Shown: positions 36,990 through 46,468 of the stretch, in pieces
Layout of the letters: every line of letters starts with the position of its first letter
How positions within the stretch are numbered: position 1 is the stretch's first letter
Assembly: GCF_000724545.1 (NCBI RefSeq)
Contig: NZ_JHBV01000022.1
Span: 62,001 to 126,000, forward strand
Direction of reading: 5' to 3'
From: Aureispira sp. CCB-QB1
GTDB taxonomy: Bacteria; Bacteroidota; Bacteroidia; Chitinophagales; Saprospiraceae
Length of the DNA: 64,000 bases
Notes under the pieces: model-generated
The model's input: only the letters and a program-made list of their open reading frames with translations
Databases searched by the model: none
What the model was told of the DNA's origin: nothing
Made by a program: the position numbers and the translations under genes

Positions 36990-37571
36990 ATGGATTTCAG
37001 CTTAAACCAAATTGTATCTGTTTCCTTAATTCTGTTCTCAGTGATTGATATTTTTGGTTCTATTCCAATCATTATAGATCTTAAAAAAAAGGCTGGAGGG
37101 CATATTCAATCTGGAAAAGCAACCATTGTTGCAGGCATCTTGATGATTCTATTCTTATTTCTTGGTGAATCTATTCTTGGTTTATTCCACTTAGATGTTC
37201 AATCGTTTGCTGTAGCAGGTGCAATTGTCATCTTTTTACTAGGTTTAGAAATGGTTCTCGGCATTTCTATTTTCAAAGAAGACGAAACTTTAGCACGCTC
37301 TGCATCGGTCGTTCCTATTGCCTTTCCATTAATTGCGGGAGCTGGTACCATGACCACCATTTTGACATTAAAAGCCGCTTATGATACTTCTAATATCTTT
37401 GTTGGAATTATTTTAAACCTTATTTTAGTATTTATTGTCTTAAAACTTTCTAACTGGATTGAGCGAAAGATTGGTCGAGGTGGAGAGGCTATTCTGCGAA
37501 AAGTTTTTGGAATTATTTTGTTGGCAATCTCTGTTAAAATTTTTAGAGAGAACTTGTTTACAGGTATTTAA
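36990..37571 (+). CDS. MarC-family inner-membrane protein
   Basis: A protein of 193 residues from ATG 36990. An upstream in-frame ATG at 36906 would add 28 residues outside the family. Six hydrophobic segments and the family pattern are present: SVIDIFGSIPIIIDL near residue 16, GLEMVLGISIFKEDE near 80, and VPIAFPLIAGAGTMTTILTL near 105. MarC proteins (NAAT superfamily) have no firm substrate; the old link to multiple antibiotic resistance was not confirmed. Single gene with a strong terminator. Confidence 0.85.
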   Translation: MDFSLNQIVSVSLILFSVIDIFGSIPIIIDLKKKAGGHIQSGKATIVAGILMILFLFLGESILGLFHLDVQSFAVAGAIVIFLLGLEMVLGISIFKEDETLARSASVVPIAFPLIAGAGTMTTILTLKAAYDTSNIFVGIILNLILVFIVLKLSNWIERKIGRGGEAILRKVFGIILLAISVKIFRENLFTGI

Positions 37572-37593
37572 TCCATGAACGCAAGTTGCTAAT

Positions 37594-37637
37594 TGAATGC
37601 CCAATGCTCAACAAGTATTGGGCATTCAGTTTTTTTT
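37594..37637 (+). terminator. Intrinsic terminator after marC
   Basis: Arms 37594-37605 and 37617-37628 (TGAATGCCCAAT) pair over 12 bp; eight Ts follow at 37630-37637. Confidence 0.85.
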
Positions 37638-37646
37638 CTACCAACG

Positions 37647-39263
37647 TTACTCCCAAGTCCAATGACCAAATCGAATGTAAGCAGGTTCTTTCAAATTATA
37701 TGCTGGTTTTTCTCCTAATAATAATAAATTGCCATCTTCTAATAACTTTGTTGCCTTGGGATAAATGGCAATCCCATCCTCTTTTAGCCCCAAGATCGAT
37801 TTTTTTGATTCCAATGTTCCTGTCTTCAAATTTATCTTACAATGTACCAAATGGCAGTTTTTAGGCTTGTTATAATACCCCTTTTTTAATTGAAATTCAT
37901 CAATAACATCCAAGTTTTCTTTCAACTCATTGTACAACAAGTGCAAGTACCCTCCCCGCTCACAAGCATAAAATGAGTATAGTTTTTCTGGAACATTGGT
38001 ATATCCTTCTCCACCTGCTTTTTGGCGTTTTGGTAGTACTGTCGCCCATTCTACCTGATCACCAATGACTTTGGCTATTAACAAATTATTAAGCTCATGC
38101 AATTCTTGTCGTCCCTCTGATTTGTCCCAATAAGCATTTACATAATGTTGCTCTGCAACCAGAATTCGCCCCGCTTTACTTTGTTCAAAGACAGACTTTA
38201 TTTTATAGTTTTTGAGGCTCAGATGCTTTCTCTTCTTTATTTTTCTAGGAATTTTTGCCTCCATTTCAAGAATTTCACTAGGATAATCAATCACAACAGG
38301 CTGTTCAGAGAAATTAGAATTTAAGTTTAAACTAAATAGACCTGCTTTTTTTCTTGGCAATTTATAAGTTCCTATGCAAATAACTTTTCCTGTAGATGGA
38401 TCGACAGATAATTTAGCCGATACCACAATAGCACTATCTTTAGGGGACAATACCTTTAACGTATCTATCGCTTTAGGACTTCCTTGCTTGCCCATATATA
38501 CTACGCTGTACACAAATCGAGTTCCAATCTTTTTTTCCTCCTTCTTGTCTTTTCCTTTGTATAATTTACACAGCAAATAAGCATCACCTGCATCACTTAC
38601 AACAGCATCCACAACATCATCGGTCGTAAATATTCCCGCCTTTTGCGGTAAAGATATTTCCTTCTTCCACACCTGTTTCATTTCTACGTCTACCAACAAA
38701 GCTCCAAGATTTGCAGTTGCTCTTTTCCTATGTGGTTGTTCTCCATAAAAGAGAATTTTTGATTGATCCAATGAGCGACAGGAACGAAATGGTTCTTTAG
38801 GATTGATCAGTTCCTCGTAACCTACTGAATCTATAAAATACGTGGCTTTGTTTAAATCCAATGTTCCTGTATCAATACCATTCAACCACAGATACTTCAT
38901 TGGCTTATTTTCATCATTCACAACACCCCAGACATATGGTTTTTCTTCTATCGAAATTCCTTGCGGAGGGCTTCCTTTTGTACCATGATAAGAGAAATCA
39001 ATGGTATTAGCACCTTCTTTTTTATTAAAATTCCAATCGTAAAAACTTACTTTTCTTTGGTAATAATAATTGGCATCCTTATACTGTTCTAGAACATAAA
39101 AACCATCTCTAGTAACCTGAATAATTTCATTTTTATTAAAAATAGAGCTCATTTCATAATTCGCACTCCATTTTATTTTTTGACAGCAAGCAGTTGCTAC
39201 TGTTCCCACTATAATCATCCAAATAAGAGGGCACCTCTCCCAATTCATCCTGTTCAGTTTCAT
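37647..39263 (-). CDS. Exported protein of unknown function
   Basis: A protein of 538 residues from ATG 39263; the frame extends to 39302, but the signal peptide (MKLNRMNWERCPLIWMIIVGTVATAC) begins here. The cleavage region VATACC could be a lipobox. The rest is beta-rich with recurring strand pairs (FYVLEQYKDANYYYQRKVSFYDWNF, AGRILVAEQHYVNAYWD, LLEDGNLLLLGEKPAYN), suggesting a propeller-like or beta-sheet fold, but no repeat motif is clear. No sorting domain. No family recognised. Confidence 0.55.
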   Translation of the reverse strand: MKLNRMNWERCPLIWMIIVGTVATACCQKIKWSANYEMSSIFNKNEIIQVTRDGFYVLEQYKDANYYYQRKVSFYDWNFNKKEGANTIDFSYHGTKGSPPQGISIEEKPYVWGVVNDENKPMKYLWLNGIDTGTLDLNKATYFIDSVGYEELINPKEPFRSCRSLDQSKILFYGEQPHRKRATANLGALLVDVEMKQVWKKEISLPQKAGIFTTDDVVDAVVSDAGDAYLLCKLYKGKDKKEEKKIGTRFVYSVVYMGKQGSPKAIDTLKVLSPKDSAIVVSAKLSVDPSTGKVICIGTYKLPRKKAGLFSLNLNSNFSEQPVVIDYPSEILEMEAKIPRKIKKRKHLSLKNYKIKSVFEQSKAGRILVAEQHYVNAYWDKSEGRQELHELNNLLIAKVIGDQVEWATVLPKRQKAGGEGYTNVPEKLYSFYACERGGYLHLLYNELKENLDVIDEFQLKKGYYNKPKNCHLVHCKINLKTGTLESKKSILGLKEDGIAIYPKATKLLEDGNLLLLGEKPAYNLKEPAYIRFGHWTWE

Positions 39264-39300
39264 AAACCATTTATTATTTAAACCTTTTGATACATCAAAC

Positions 39301-39322
39301 AATAGTTAACTCCGCTGCTACG
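39301..39322. repeat. Fragment of dispersed repeat core
   Basis: On the minus strand this reads CGTAGCAGCGGAGTTAACTATT, matching the core of the repeat family (GTAGCAGCGCAGCTAACTATT at 62604-62633). Confidence 0.5.
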
Positions 39323-39424
39323 AATCAAAACTACATCAATAATCACTTAATTAAGATACTCTCTTCCATAGTCTTGCTATTGTCACTTACAAACCATTAT
39401 CCGCCCAATTTATTTATTCCCTAA

Positions 39425-39465
39425 ATAAAAAAGTTGCTTGAATCATTCGCAAAGACTCAAGCAAC
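39425..39465 (-). terminator. Terminator of the first OmpA-like lipoprotein gene
   Basis: Arms 39433-39441 and 39457-39465 (GTTGCTTGA) pair over 9 bp. On the minus strand the hairpin is followed by TTTTTTATTT. It lies 21 nt after the stop. Confidence 0.75.
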
Positions 39466-39485
39466 CCTTTTATATAAAAATTATC

Positions 39486-40394
39486 TTATTTAGGCATACT
39501 ACTCGGACTCAACAAATCATAAAATTGATCCAATTTAGGAAGAATTATAATTCTTGTACGTCTGTTGATTGCTTTGTTTTCAGGACTATCATTAGGAACT
39601 AAAGTATTGTGCTCCCCTCTACCTGCAGCAATCAAACGATCAGGATTGATGTTGTACTTCATTTGCAGTTCTCTTACTACAGAAGTAGAACGTTTAACAC
39701 TCAAATCCCAATTATCTTCTATACATTCCTTGCTAATAGGATCGTTATCCGTATATCCTTCTACCATTACCTCAAAGTTAGGTTTAGACTCTACTATTTT
39801 AGCAATTTTGCCCAATACTTCCGATGCTTTGGGAGTCAGTTTGTAACTTCCTGAGTTGTATAACATCTTATCTGACAAATTAATAAAAACTACTGTTTTG
39901 TCAACTTTAACCTCAATATCTTGGTCTTCAATCCCTTCTCTCAAAACACTTTTTAAATTAACAGCCAATACCAAATTCATAGAATCTGCCTTGGTACGAG
40001 CAGCTTGTACATACTTGATGTACTTATCTTTTTTCTCCAATTGACTCAACGTCTCTTTCATATTTTCGTTAGCCGACTTTGACAAGACAGTCAAATCGCC
40101 AACGGTATTGTACTGCTGATCACGTTGTTTCTTCAAATCCTCAATTTGTCCTTTTAGATCTTCGATTTGTTCTTGGCGCAAATTCAACTCTTTGGCATCT
40201 ACTTTTGCAGCCGTCAATTTTGCATTACAAGATTCTAAATCTTTCATCAACTTACTCATTTCCTTTGTCAAGCGATTCACATCTTTATTAGATGCTTCCA
40301 AGGTATTCTGTAAGCTGGTATATTTTTTCTTGCCTACACAGGAACTCAATCCTACAACGATAGCTAAAAATAAAACTAAATACTTAATGTTCAT
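39486..40394 (-). CDS. OmpA-family lipoprotein (copy 1)
   Basis: A protein of 302 residues. Lipobox VVGLSSC (Cys19), then a coiled coil (residues ~25-125), then an OmpA/MotB peptidoglycan-binding domain (KMLYNSGSYKLTPKASEVLGKIAKIV, VEGYTDNDPISKE, WDLSVKRSTSVVRELQ, RGEHNTLVPNDSPENKAINRRTRIII). It should tether the outer membrane to the cell wall. It is a tandem paralogue of 40872-41771, with most residues the same, but each gene has its own terminator. A MotB-like architecture without a transmembrane stator helix argues against a motor role. Confidence 0.88.
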   Translation of the reverse strand: MNIKYLVLFLAIVVGLSSCVGKKKYTSLQNTLEASNKDVNRLTKEMSKLMKDLESCNAKLTAAKVDAKELNLRQEQIEDLKGQIEDLKKQRDQQYNTVGDLTVLSKSANENMKETLSQLEKKDKYIKYVQAARTKADSMNLVLAVNLKSVLREGIEDQDIEVKVDKTVVFINLSDKMLYNSGSYKLTPKASEVLGKIAKIVESKPNFEVMVEGYTDNDPISKECIEDNWDLSVKRSTSVVRELQMKYNINPDRLIAAGRGEHNTLVPNDSPENKAINRRTRIIILPKLDQFYDLLSPSSMPK

Positions 40395-40584
40395 GTCTAA
40401 ATTTGTTTAGTAATAAGGTAATATGAATACATTTCAACAGCCATTTTGTCTACTAAAACCACAGATAAAGGCAGTAAGTTCATACAATACTCCAAAGTCA
40501 TAAAACTTATCGTCTTACCTATTTTATAAGTAAAATAGGTACTCTGTGCACAATACTTGATGGTATTACTACACTGATTCAAGG

Positions 40585-40610
40585 TGCTACGTGGTTTCCA
40601 CAAAGTAATG
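40585..40610. repeat. Copy of dispersed repeat core
   Basis: Minus strand reads CATTACTTTGTGGAAACCAC followed by GTAGCACC. It aligns with 23641-23672 and 50435-50470. Confidence 0.55.
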
Positions 40611-40749
40611 ATATAACAAAAAAGCTATCAAGGTTCTAGGTATGCTCTTTTGAGCCTACTATATAACAAATGTAGTTAGATTTCTACAGATAATGCTAAA
40701 TTTAGAACGATCTTTCTATAACAGCAAAATGTTTTTAAATCCCTTATTA

Positions 40750-40796
40750 CAACAAAAAAGGTCACTCAAAGTTTCTACAAAACTTCAAGTAACCTT
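40750..40796 (-). terminator. Terminator of the second OmpA-like lipoprotein gene
   Basis: Arms 40758-40774 and 40780-40796 pair over 17 bp in the minus-strand RNA (all positions pair, several as G-U), with a 5-nt loop and a T run after. It lies 76 nt beyond the stop codon. Confidence 0.7.
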
Positions 40797-40871
40797 CTCT
40801 TTTTTATGGCGTGACTTCTCATCAAGCCTATATACCCTCTAACAAGGAATAATCATGCTAAAAAAAACTTA

Positions 40872-41771
40872 TTAGTTAGGCATTTCCTTTGGGTTCAATA
40901 ATTCATAAAATTGGTCCAACTTAGGTAGAATTATAATTCTCGTACGTCTGTTGGTTGCTCTACCTTCTGATGTATCGTTCGAAACTAAAGCATTGTACTC
41001 TCCTCTACCTGCGGCAATCAAACGATTGGGATCTACATTATGTTCTTCTTGTAACGCTCTAACAACAGAAGTTGAACGTTTGACACTCAAATCCCAATTG
41101 TCTGTCACACACTTTCCATTCATTGGCACATTGTCCGTATACCCTTCAACCATTACTTCAAAATTAGGTTTTGCTTTAACAATTTTAGCAATTTTTCCTA
41201 ATACCGTTGAAGCTCTATCCGTCAATTCATAACTTCCTGAGTTGTACAACATTTTATCTGATAAATTGACAAATACAACTGTTTTGTCAACCTGAACATC
41301 AATATCCTCATCTTCAATACCATCTTTCAATACACTTTTCAAGTTAACAGCCAATGCTAAATTTAAAGAGTCTGCTTTGGTCCTAGCAGCTTGTATATAT
41401 TTGATGTATTCATCTTTTTCTTCTAATTGGCGCAATGTTTCTTTCATATTTTCATTAGCCGACTTTGACAAGACAGTCAAATCGCCAACAGTGCTATATT
41501 GTTGTTGTCTTTGTTTTTTCAAATCTGCAATTTGATTTCTCAAATCTTTAATTTGTTCTTGGCGCAACATTAACTCCTGAGCATCTGCCGATGCCATTGC
41601 TTTACACTCATCCAGATTTCTCATCATTTTGCTCAACTCTTTTGTTAAGCGATCTACATCTTTATTAGAAGCTTCTAAAGTAGTTTGTAAGCTTGTATAT
41701 TTTTTCTTACCTACACAAGAAGTCAAACCGAACCCTAGTGCCAAAAAGACTATTAAATACTTAAAATTCAT
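40872..41771 (-). CDS. OmpA-family lipoprotein (copy 2)
   Basis: A protein of 299 residues, paralogue of 39486-40394 with the same plan. Lipobox GFGLTSC (Cys19), coiled coil, then OmpA/MotB domain (VEGYTDNVPMNGKC, WDLSVKRSTSVVRALQ, RGEYNALVSNDTSEGRATNRRTRIII). Differences concentrate in the coiled coil and in acidic residues around the domain entry, suggesting an old duplication kept under selection. Located in the outer membrane facing the periplasm. Confidence 0.88.
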   Translation of the reverse strand: MNFKYLIVFLALGFGLTSCVGKKKYTSLQTTLEASNKDVDRLTKELSKMMRNLDECKAMASADAQELMLRQEQIKDLRNQIADLKKQRQQQYSTVGDLTVLSKSANENMKETLRQLEEKDEYIKYIQAARTKADSLNLALAVNLKSVLKDGIEDEDIDVQVDKTVVFVNLSDKMLYNSGSYELTDRASTVLGKIAKIVKAKPNFEVMVEGYTDNVPMNGKCVTDNWDLSVKRSTSVVRALQEEHNVDPNRLIAAGRGEYNALVSNDTSEGRATNRRTRIIILPKLDQFYELLNPKEMPN

Positions 41772-42277
41772 GTTTCCGTTTGTTTTAAAAGTGAAAAAAA
41801 ATTAAAACCAATTAATACATGTAATTATTAATACCAGACAAAAAGACATACAGATTGACTGTAATCATTTGTCTAACAAAACAAATACTACGATTAAATT
41901 CCTACACACTCTACCCAAGCAATAGGATTAGATTTTAAATATGTATTTATTCTTTTTTCCCTTTTGTTGTGTATTGTACTTTGCACAAAGCCACATACAC
42001 CAAAAATTTTTAGCTAAAATTTCTGACAATCCTCAAAGGTGGATTGCATCTTCATTTACAAAAGGTTAAGGTCTTATTAAGCTATAACCACCAAGTGGCA
42101 AAGACCTAATTTAGAATATTTGACGACAGGCGACAGTAATTTATATTAATTGTTAATTGGGTATTATTTTATTGCCTGCTCATCTATAACAACAGGAAAG
42201 AGGAGTTTTTGTTTATGAAAAATACTTTTTTTCTCAAAACTCCTATTACTTATTTTTCTATGTACAAATGAAAAAAA
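41772..42277. other. ~500-bp intergenic region with unexplained hairpins
   Basis: Contains a nested dyad near 41965-42000 (GTGTAT...CTTTG-CA-CAAAG...ATACAC) and a hairpin AGGTCTT (42069-42075) / AAGACCT (42101-42107). No gene recognised; these may be transcript-end structures or an unrecognised RNA. Confidence 0.4.
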
Positions 42278-42781
42278 TCACTTAATGGCACCACGCAAAC
42301 CCAATTCTATGGCTTCTAGATTTTTGATTTGTTGGTTGATAATTGAAAAACGCAATAATGTTTTTACTCGGTGAAATCCATAAACTCCGCAAGCACCGGG
42401 ATTCATGTGTAGCGTCCCCAATTCTTTATCACGCATTACTTTTAAAATATGAGAATGCCCACAAATAAACAGTGTAGGGCGATACCATTTTAGACGACCA
42501 TGAATATATTTGGGATATTTGCCAGGATAGCCACCTATATGCGTCATCCAAACAGTTATACCTCCACACTCAAAATGCAATTCCTTAGGATAACGTGCCC
42601 TCAATTCATGCCCGTCAATATTCCCATAAACAGCTCTAAAAGGCTTGAAGGCTTCCAAACGATCAGCAGTTTCTACATTTCCAATATCACCTGCATGCCA
42701 TATTTGGTCACAATCTTTGAAGAATTTAAATACATCTTCGTCAATGTGACTATGCGTATCAGACATTAAGCCTATTTTCAT
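42278..42781 (-). CDS. YfcE/MJ0936-type metallophosphoesterase
   Basis: A protein of 167 residues, the normal size of the family. Metal-binding motifs are in order: MSDTHSH (D7, H9), WHAGDIGN, GNIDGHE, THIGGYPGKYP and CGHSHILKV. These enzymes hydrolyse phosphodiesters with two metal ions; the natural substrate is unknown. It starts 32 nt after the ccmF-like gene in the same direction and may be cotranscribed with it. Confidence 0.85.
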   Translation of the reverse strand: MKIGLMSDTHSHIDEDVFKFFKDCDQIWHAGDIGNVETADRLEAFKPFRAVYGNIDGHELRARYPKELHFECGGITVWMTHIGGYPGKYPKYIHGRLKWYRPTLFICGHSHILKVMRDKELGTLHMNPGACGVYGFHRVKTLLRFSIINQQIKNLEAIELGLRGAIK

Positions 42782-42813
42782 TCAATTCTATTTTTTCTAA
42801 TCATACAAATCAA

Positions 42814-45639
42814 CTAAGCCTCTTGCTTCAATTCTACCAAAGGCTCTGTATCTGTAGCATTTGCTTGTCTTTTGGTTCCTTTCATCTTAATTCGTTGCAA
42901 ACCACTGAACAATAGCCCAAACATCATCATAATGCAACCAATCCATACCAACTGTATGCCAGGGAAAATCAAGGCTTGCACAACAACATATTCTCGTTTT
43001 GGCGTCTTATCTTTTACTTGCAACAATACTTTGCCTTCTTCTGGCAATATATTGGTCAATTTAAATTCTAAACCTAAACGATCTAGTTTGGTTGGCAAGT
43101 TAAATTGCTGGCGTCCACGAATGTAATACAACGCTCTTGCTTCATGGACTTCTTTGGTATTAATATCATGAATGTCCAAAATAGCGGTGACAGGAATATC
43201 TCCTGCTTCGTATTTATAATCTGGATGGTCGTATGTTTCTGTATCGTTTGATCTGTAGATAACATAGTAGCGGTTGGTATAAAAAGTATCCCCCACTGCA
43301 ATATATTTAGGTTGCCAAGAGGTGGTATCTGCTTTAGCCTCTGCTTCAGGATCTACAAATGCCCAATGTGGTACAGCTAATGTAAACACATCTTGGTGAA
43401 TATAATGTTTGGTATTAGGATTAGCCGCTCGGAATTTCAAGCTTCGATTGGGCAAAGTATCGTGCAAGACATTCGGTGTCGTAATAAACCTATCCACAAT
43501 ATTTCCATCTACATCCTTTTTCAAGAAATTGAGTTCAAAATATTGTGCATTTCCTTCTGTCCAATTTTTAGTATAACTAACCGAAAAGCCATTGGTCAAC
43601 TGCACTGTTTGTCCATAAGGAACCAAAATATTTTTATTCGTTTGCTTGTTCAAATCGCCTAGCAAGCCGTCCAGCTCTTGAGAAGCAAAAGGGTCAGCAA
43701 GTGCATGTTTTAAAGCCCCTGAAAAGACAACTCCTACTAACATTAATCCAAAACCTACATGAGATAAAGCAGATCCCGCCAGTTTCATGTTGCCTTTCAA
43801 CACCCCCAACAAATAACTAGTGTTGGTTATCACAGCAAAAATACCACAACCAACCAATAACCAATATTGCCATGCTACAATGCCACTTGCCCACATAATT
43901 GGAACCGTTAACGCAATACTACCAAGTGTAGCACCTAATATATATAAGCTAAATCGCTCTCCATACTGTCCTGTCATCGTTTCTTTTCGGTAAGCCAAAA
44001 ATTGAACGACACCAGAAAGTAATGCCACCAATATTCCTATCCACAATTGGAAATTATTATGATGCGCGACCACATCTTCTGGAGGAGCAATATTTCCACC
44101 GTCTAATGTTACAAAGAAGTTATAAAAACTATCTAAAACAACAACACCTTCCACCGAGCTCAACAAACTTACCCCCCAGTCTACTAGAGTATCAAAAGGT
44201 TCAATGACAACAAGAGCATTGATAACAGGAATTGACGTTGTTACCGTAATCAATCCCGAAGAAAATAGCAAGACCAAAGCACCAACAAACATCCAAAATT
44301 CACGAGAATAAGCACTTTCTTCCTTTTTAGGGGCAGGAATTTCTTTTCGACGATAAGCATAAAATCCTGTTCCAAAAAATGCCAGAGCCCCCATAAAAAT
44401 AATCATTTGCCACTCTAAGCCCATTTCGGTAAAGGCATGAACCGATGTTTCGCCTAAAATTCCACTACGAGTTAGGAACGTAGAATAAACAATTAGAAAG
44501 AATGTGCTTAGATAGAAAAAGTATGTGCTCTTTGTCGAATAGCCTGTTGCTCTAGCAACTAAGGTGGTATGAATACCTGCTACTAAAGTAATCCAAGGCA
44601 CCAAAGAGGCATTTTCTACAGGATCCCAAGCCCAATAACCGCCAAAACTCAACGCTTCGTACGCCCAAACACCTCCCATAAAAATTCCTGTTCCTAAAAC
44701 CGCTCCACTAAACAAAGCCCACTTCAAAGCGGGCGCCATCCAACTTTTATGATCTCCTTTCCATAAGCCTGCAACTGCATAAGCACAAGGCACGATAGTA
44801 GTGGCAAAGCCCAAAAACAAGGTAGGCGGATGTATGGTCATCCAATAGTTTTGCAACAATGGATTCAAGCCAGTTCCTTCTATAGATTCTAGATAATTAG
44901 CTGTATTAAAAATTGGAGCAAAATGAACATCTCTCAACAACATAAATGGGCTTCCTCCTATACGAATTTCGCCCAAATGATAACAGCCCATTAAAACTAA
45001 ACTCAACAAAACCAATGTTGGTAATAGTGCTGCTATCTTAAAAACACCTTGCAAATGCTTGGGACCTCTAAATATCAAAACACTAAATAGGGTTGTTAAT
45101 ACAAGCCATACAAAACCGCTGCGACCGTATAAGTTGCCCAAAAACGCATAGCTTGTACTTTCTGGATCTCCGCCATAGAAATAGAGTCCTAAAATAAAAA
45201 ATACAAAGAAAATTTGTGCAAACGACAAGACAGCCATAACAGGTTGTTCCCATTCTTTGGCTGTTTTTATTAATACAAATCCCAATATAGAGTGCCAAAA
45301 CAACCACAACAAAAAACTTCCTTCTTGTCCTTCCCAAAAAGCAGCAAACGTATATCGAAACGGCAATGTATCGGAGACATGACTCCACACATAATCGTAT
45401 TCATAATACTTGTTAATCATCATAAAAAAGATGAGAACAATCACGCTAATAATAGAAATACCATGTGTTATAAATGCTGCACGACCAATTGTTTTCCAGC
45501 TCTTTTTCTGGTTTTCATTTTGCTCATTGGTTCCCAAAGCATAACTAATTGTAGCCAATACAGCAGTGGCAAAAGCCAAAAAAATCAAAAACTGCCCTAA
45601 TTGCCCTACCCAGAGGTGCTCCCCTATATACTCTATCAT
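42814..45639 (-). CDS. CcmF-type cytochrome c haem lyase component
   Basis: A protein of 941 residues, longer than E. coli CcmF (~650). The tryptophan-rich haem-handling motif is GGYWAWDPVENASLVPW near residue 330. Further family stretches are TIHPPTLFLGFATT and FLTRSGILGETSVHAF. About 14-15 transmembrane segments are present and the C-terminal part holds a large periplasmic beta domain (residues ~640-895). It should attach haem to apocytochrome c at the outer face of the inner membrane. The ccmE gene is 180 nt upstream; ccmA-D genes are not in the window. Confidence 0.9.
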   Translation of the reverse strand: MIEYIGEHLWVGQLGQFLIFLAFATAVLATISYALGTNEQNENQKKSWKTIGRAAFITHGISIISVIVLIFFMMINKYYEYDYVWSHVSDTLPFRYTFAAFWEGQEGSFLLWLFWHSILGFVLIKTAKEWEQPVMAVLSFAQIFFVFFILGLYFYGGDPESTSYAFLGNLYGRSGFVWLVLTTLFSVLIFRGPKHLQGVFKIAALLPTLVLLSLVLMGCYHLGEIRIGGSPFMLLRDVHFAPIFNTANYLESIEGTGLNPLLQNYWMTIHPPTLFLGFATTIVPCAYAVAGLWKGDHKSWMAPALKWALFSGAVLGTGIFMGGVWAYEALSFGGYWAWDPVENASLVPWITLVAGIHTTLVARATGYSTKSTYFFYLSTFFLIVYSTFLTRSGILGETSVHAFTEMGLEWQMIIFMGALAFFGTGFYAYRRKEIPAPKKEESAYSREFWMFVGALVLLFSSGLITVTTSIPVINALVVIEPFDTLVDWGVSLLSSVEGVVVLDSFYNFFVTLDGGNIAPPEDVVAHHNNFQLWIGILVALLSGVVQFLAYRKETMTGQYGERFSLYILGATLGSIALTVPIMWASGIVAWQYWLLVGCGIFAVITNTSYLLGVLKGNMKLAGSALSHVGFGLMLVGVVFSGALKHALADPFASQELDGLLGDLNKQTNKNILVPYGQTVQLTNGFSVSYTKNWTEGNAQYFELNFLKKDVDGNIVDRFITTPNVLHDTLPNRSLKFRAANPNTKHYIHQDVFTLAVPHWAFVDPEAEAKADTTSWQPKYIAVGDTFYTNRYYVIYRSNDTETYDHPDYKYEAGDIPVTAILDIHDINTKEVHEARALYYIRGRQQFNLPTKLDRLGLEFKLTNILPEEGKVLLQVKDKTPKREYVVVQALIFPGIQLVWIGCIMMMFGLLFSGLQRIKMKGTKRQANATDTEPLVELKQEA

Positions 45640-45820
45640 TCTAGTTTATTTATTATATTGTTGTTTGTAGCAACTTACTGATTGCTACCCTATTCTACTA
45701 TAACCATTTGCTCTTTCATTATTTCGAAAATGGCCATCAAAAAATTCCCCCAACACAGCTAGACTGTAATTGATACCTTATGCACAACGCCCAATTACAG
45801 GGCTACAAGACGCTACTGAA

Positions 45821-46228
45821 TTAAGCATCTCCGTAGATAATATTTTCGTTCTGGAGCTTTTCATCTTGATACTTGGACGGACACTTTAGCAAGATATCAT
45901 GAGCGACAAATAAGTCGCCTTTCATTTGTCCTTTTAGAACAATTTGTTCAGAGCGTTCAAATTCTGCTGGTTTTTCTTTTTGGCAAAGTACCTTCATTTC
46001 TTTACCTTTCTCATCTTTCATAAAAAAAGTAAACGAATTAGCGTCTGCTTCGGGGTTGTATACAACTTCTTTATCTATTGATAAATGTCCAACAACCTGG
46101 TGTACTGCATTCGGATTTTCTAGTGCAGTAGCAAAATCAGTATAAGTACTTGCGTCTCCTGCAATCGCAATTAATGAAGCGATTGCAATTGCGATTGCAA
46201 TTAATCCTATAATATGCGTTTTTTTCAT
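45821..46228 (-). CDS. ccmE: CcmE-type haem chaperone with Cys-x3-Tyr motif
   Basis: A protein of 135 residues: N-terminal membrane anchor (residues ~5-22) and an OB-fold periplasmic domain (VVGHLSIDKEVVYNP, FTFFMKDEKGKEMKVLCQ, IVLKGQMKGDLFVAHDILLKCPSKY). In E. coli CcmE haem binds His130 in an H-x3-Y motif. Here that place is C116-PSK-Y120, the variant known from Desulfovibrio and archaeal CcmE. It passes haem to the CcmF-type lyase encoded just downstream. Confidence 0.88.
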   Translation of the reverse strand: MKKTHIIGLIAIAIAIASLIAIAGDASTYTDFATALENPNAVHQVVGHLSIDKEVVYNPEADANSFTFFMKDEKGKEMKVLCQKEKPAEFERSEQIVLKGQMKGDLFVAHDILLKCPSKYQDEKLQNENIIYGDA

Positions 46229-46468
46229 GATTTTTGTACAGATTATATTTTTGAATTAGAATATCTTTCATTTATAAATTGCTATATCATGCTTGCTTTT
46301 AGCACAAGCAAACGAGCGTAGCGAACTAAAAAGAAAAAAGAACAACTTACTCCGTAATTTTGTTTTAAAAAAAACGAAAGAGGTCTTCTTTTTCTTTTTT
46401 AATTTTTCACAAAAATACGAATTTTTAAGCAGACCTTCTTTATCTCATCCTTAAACCTTTTATTTAGA

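Larger units (their letters stand above)
40395..40871. other. ~480-bp spacer between OmpA-like paralogues
   Basis: Contains a copy of the dispersed repeat core at 40585-40610 (GGTGCTACGTGGTTTCCACA) and the terminator of copy 2. No gene seen. Confidence 0.5.
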
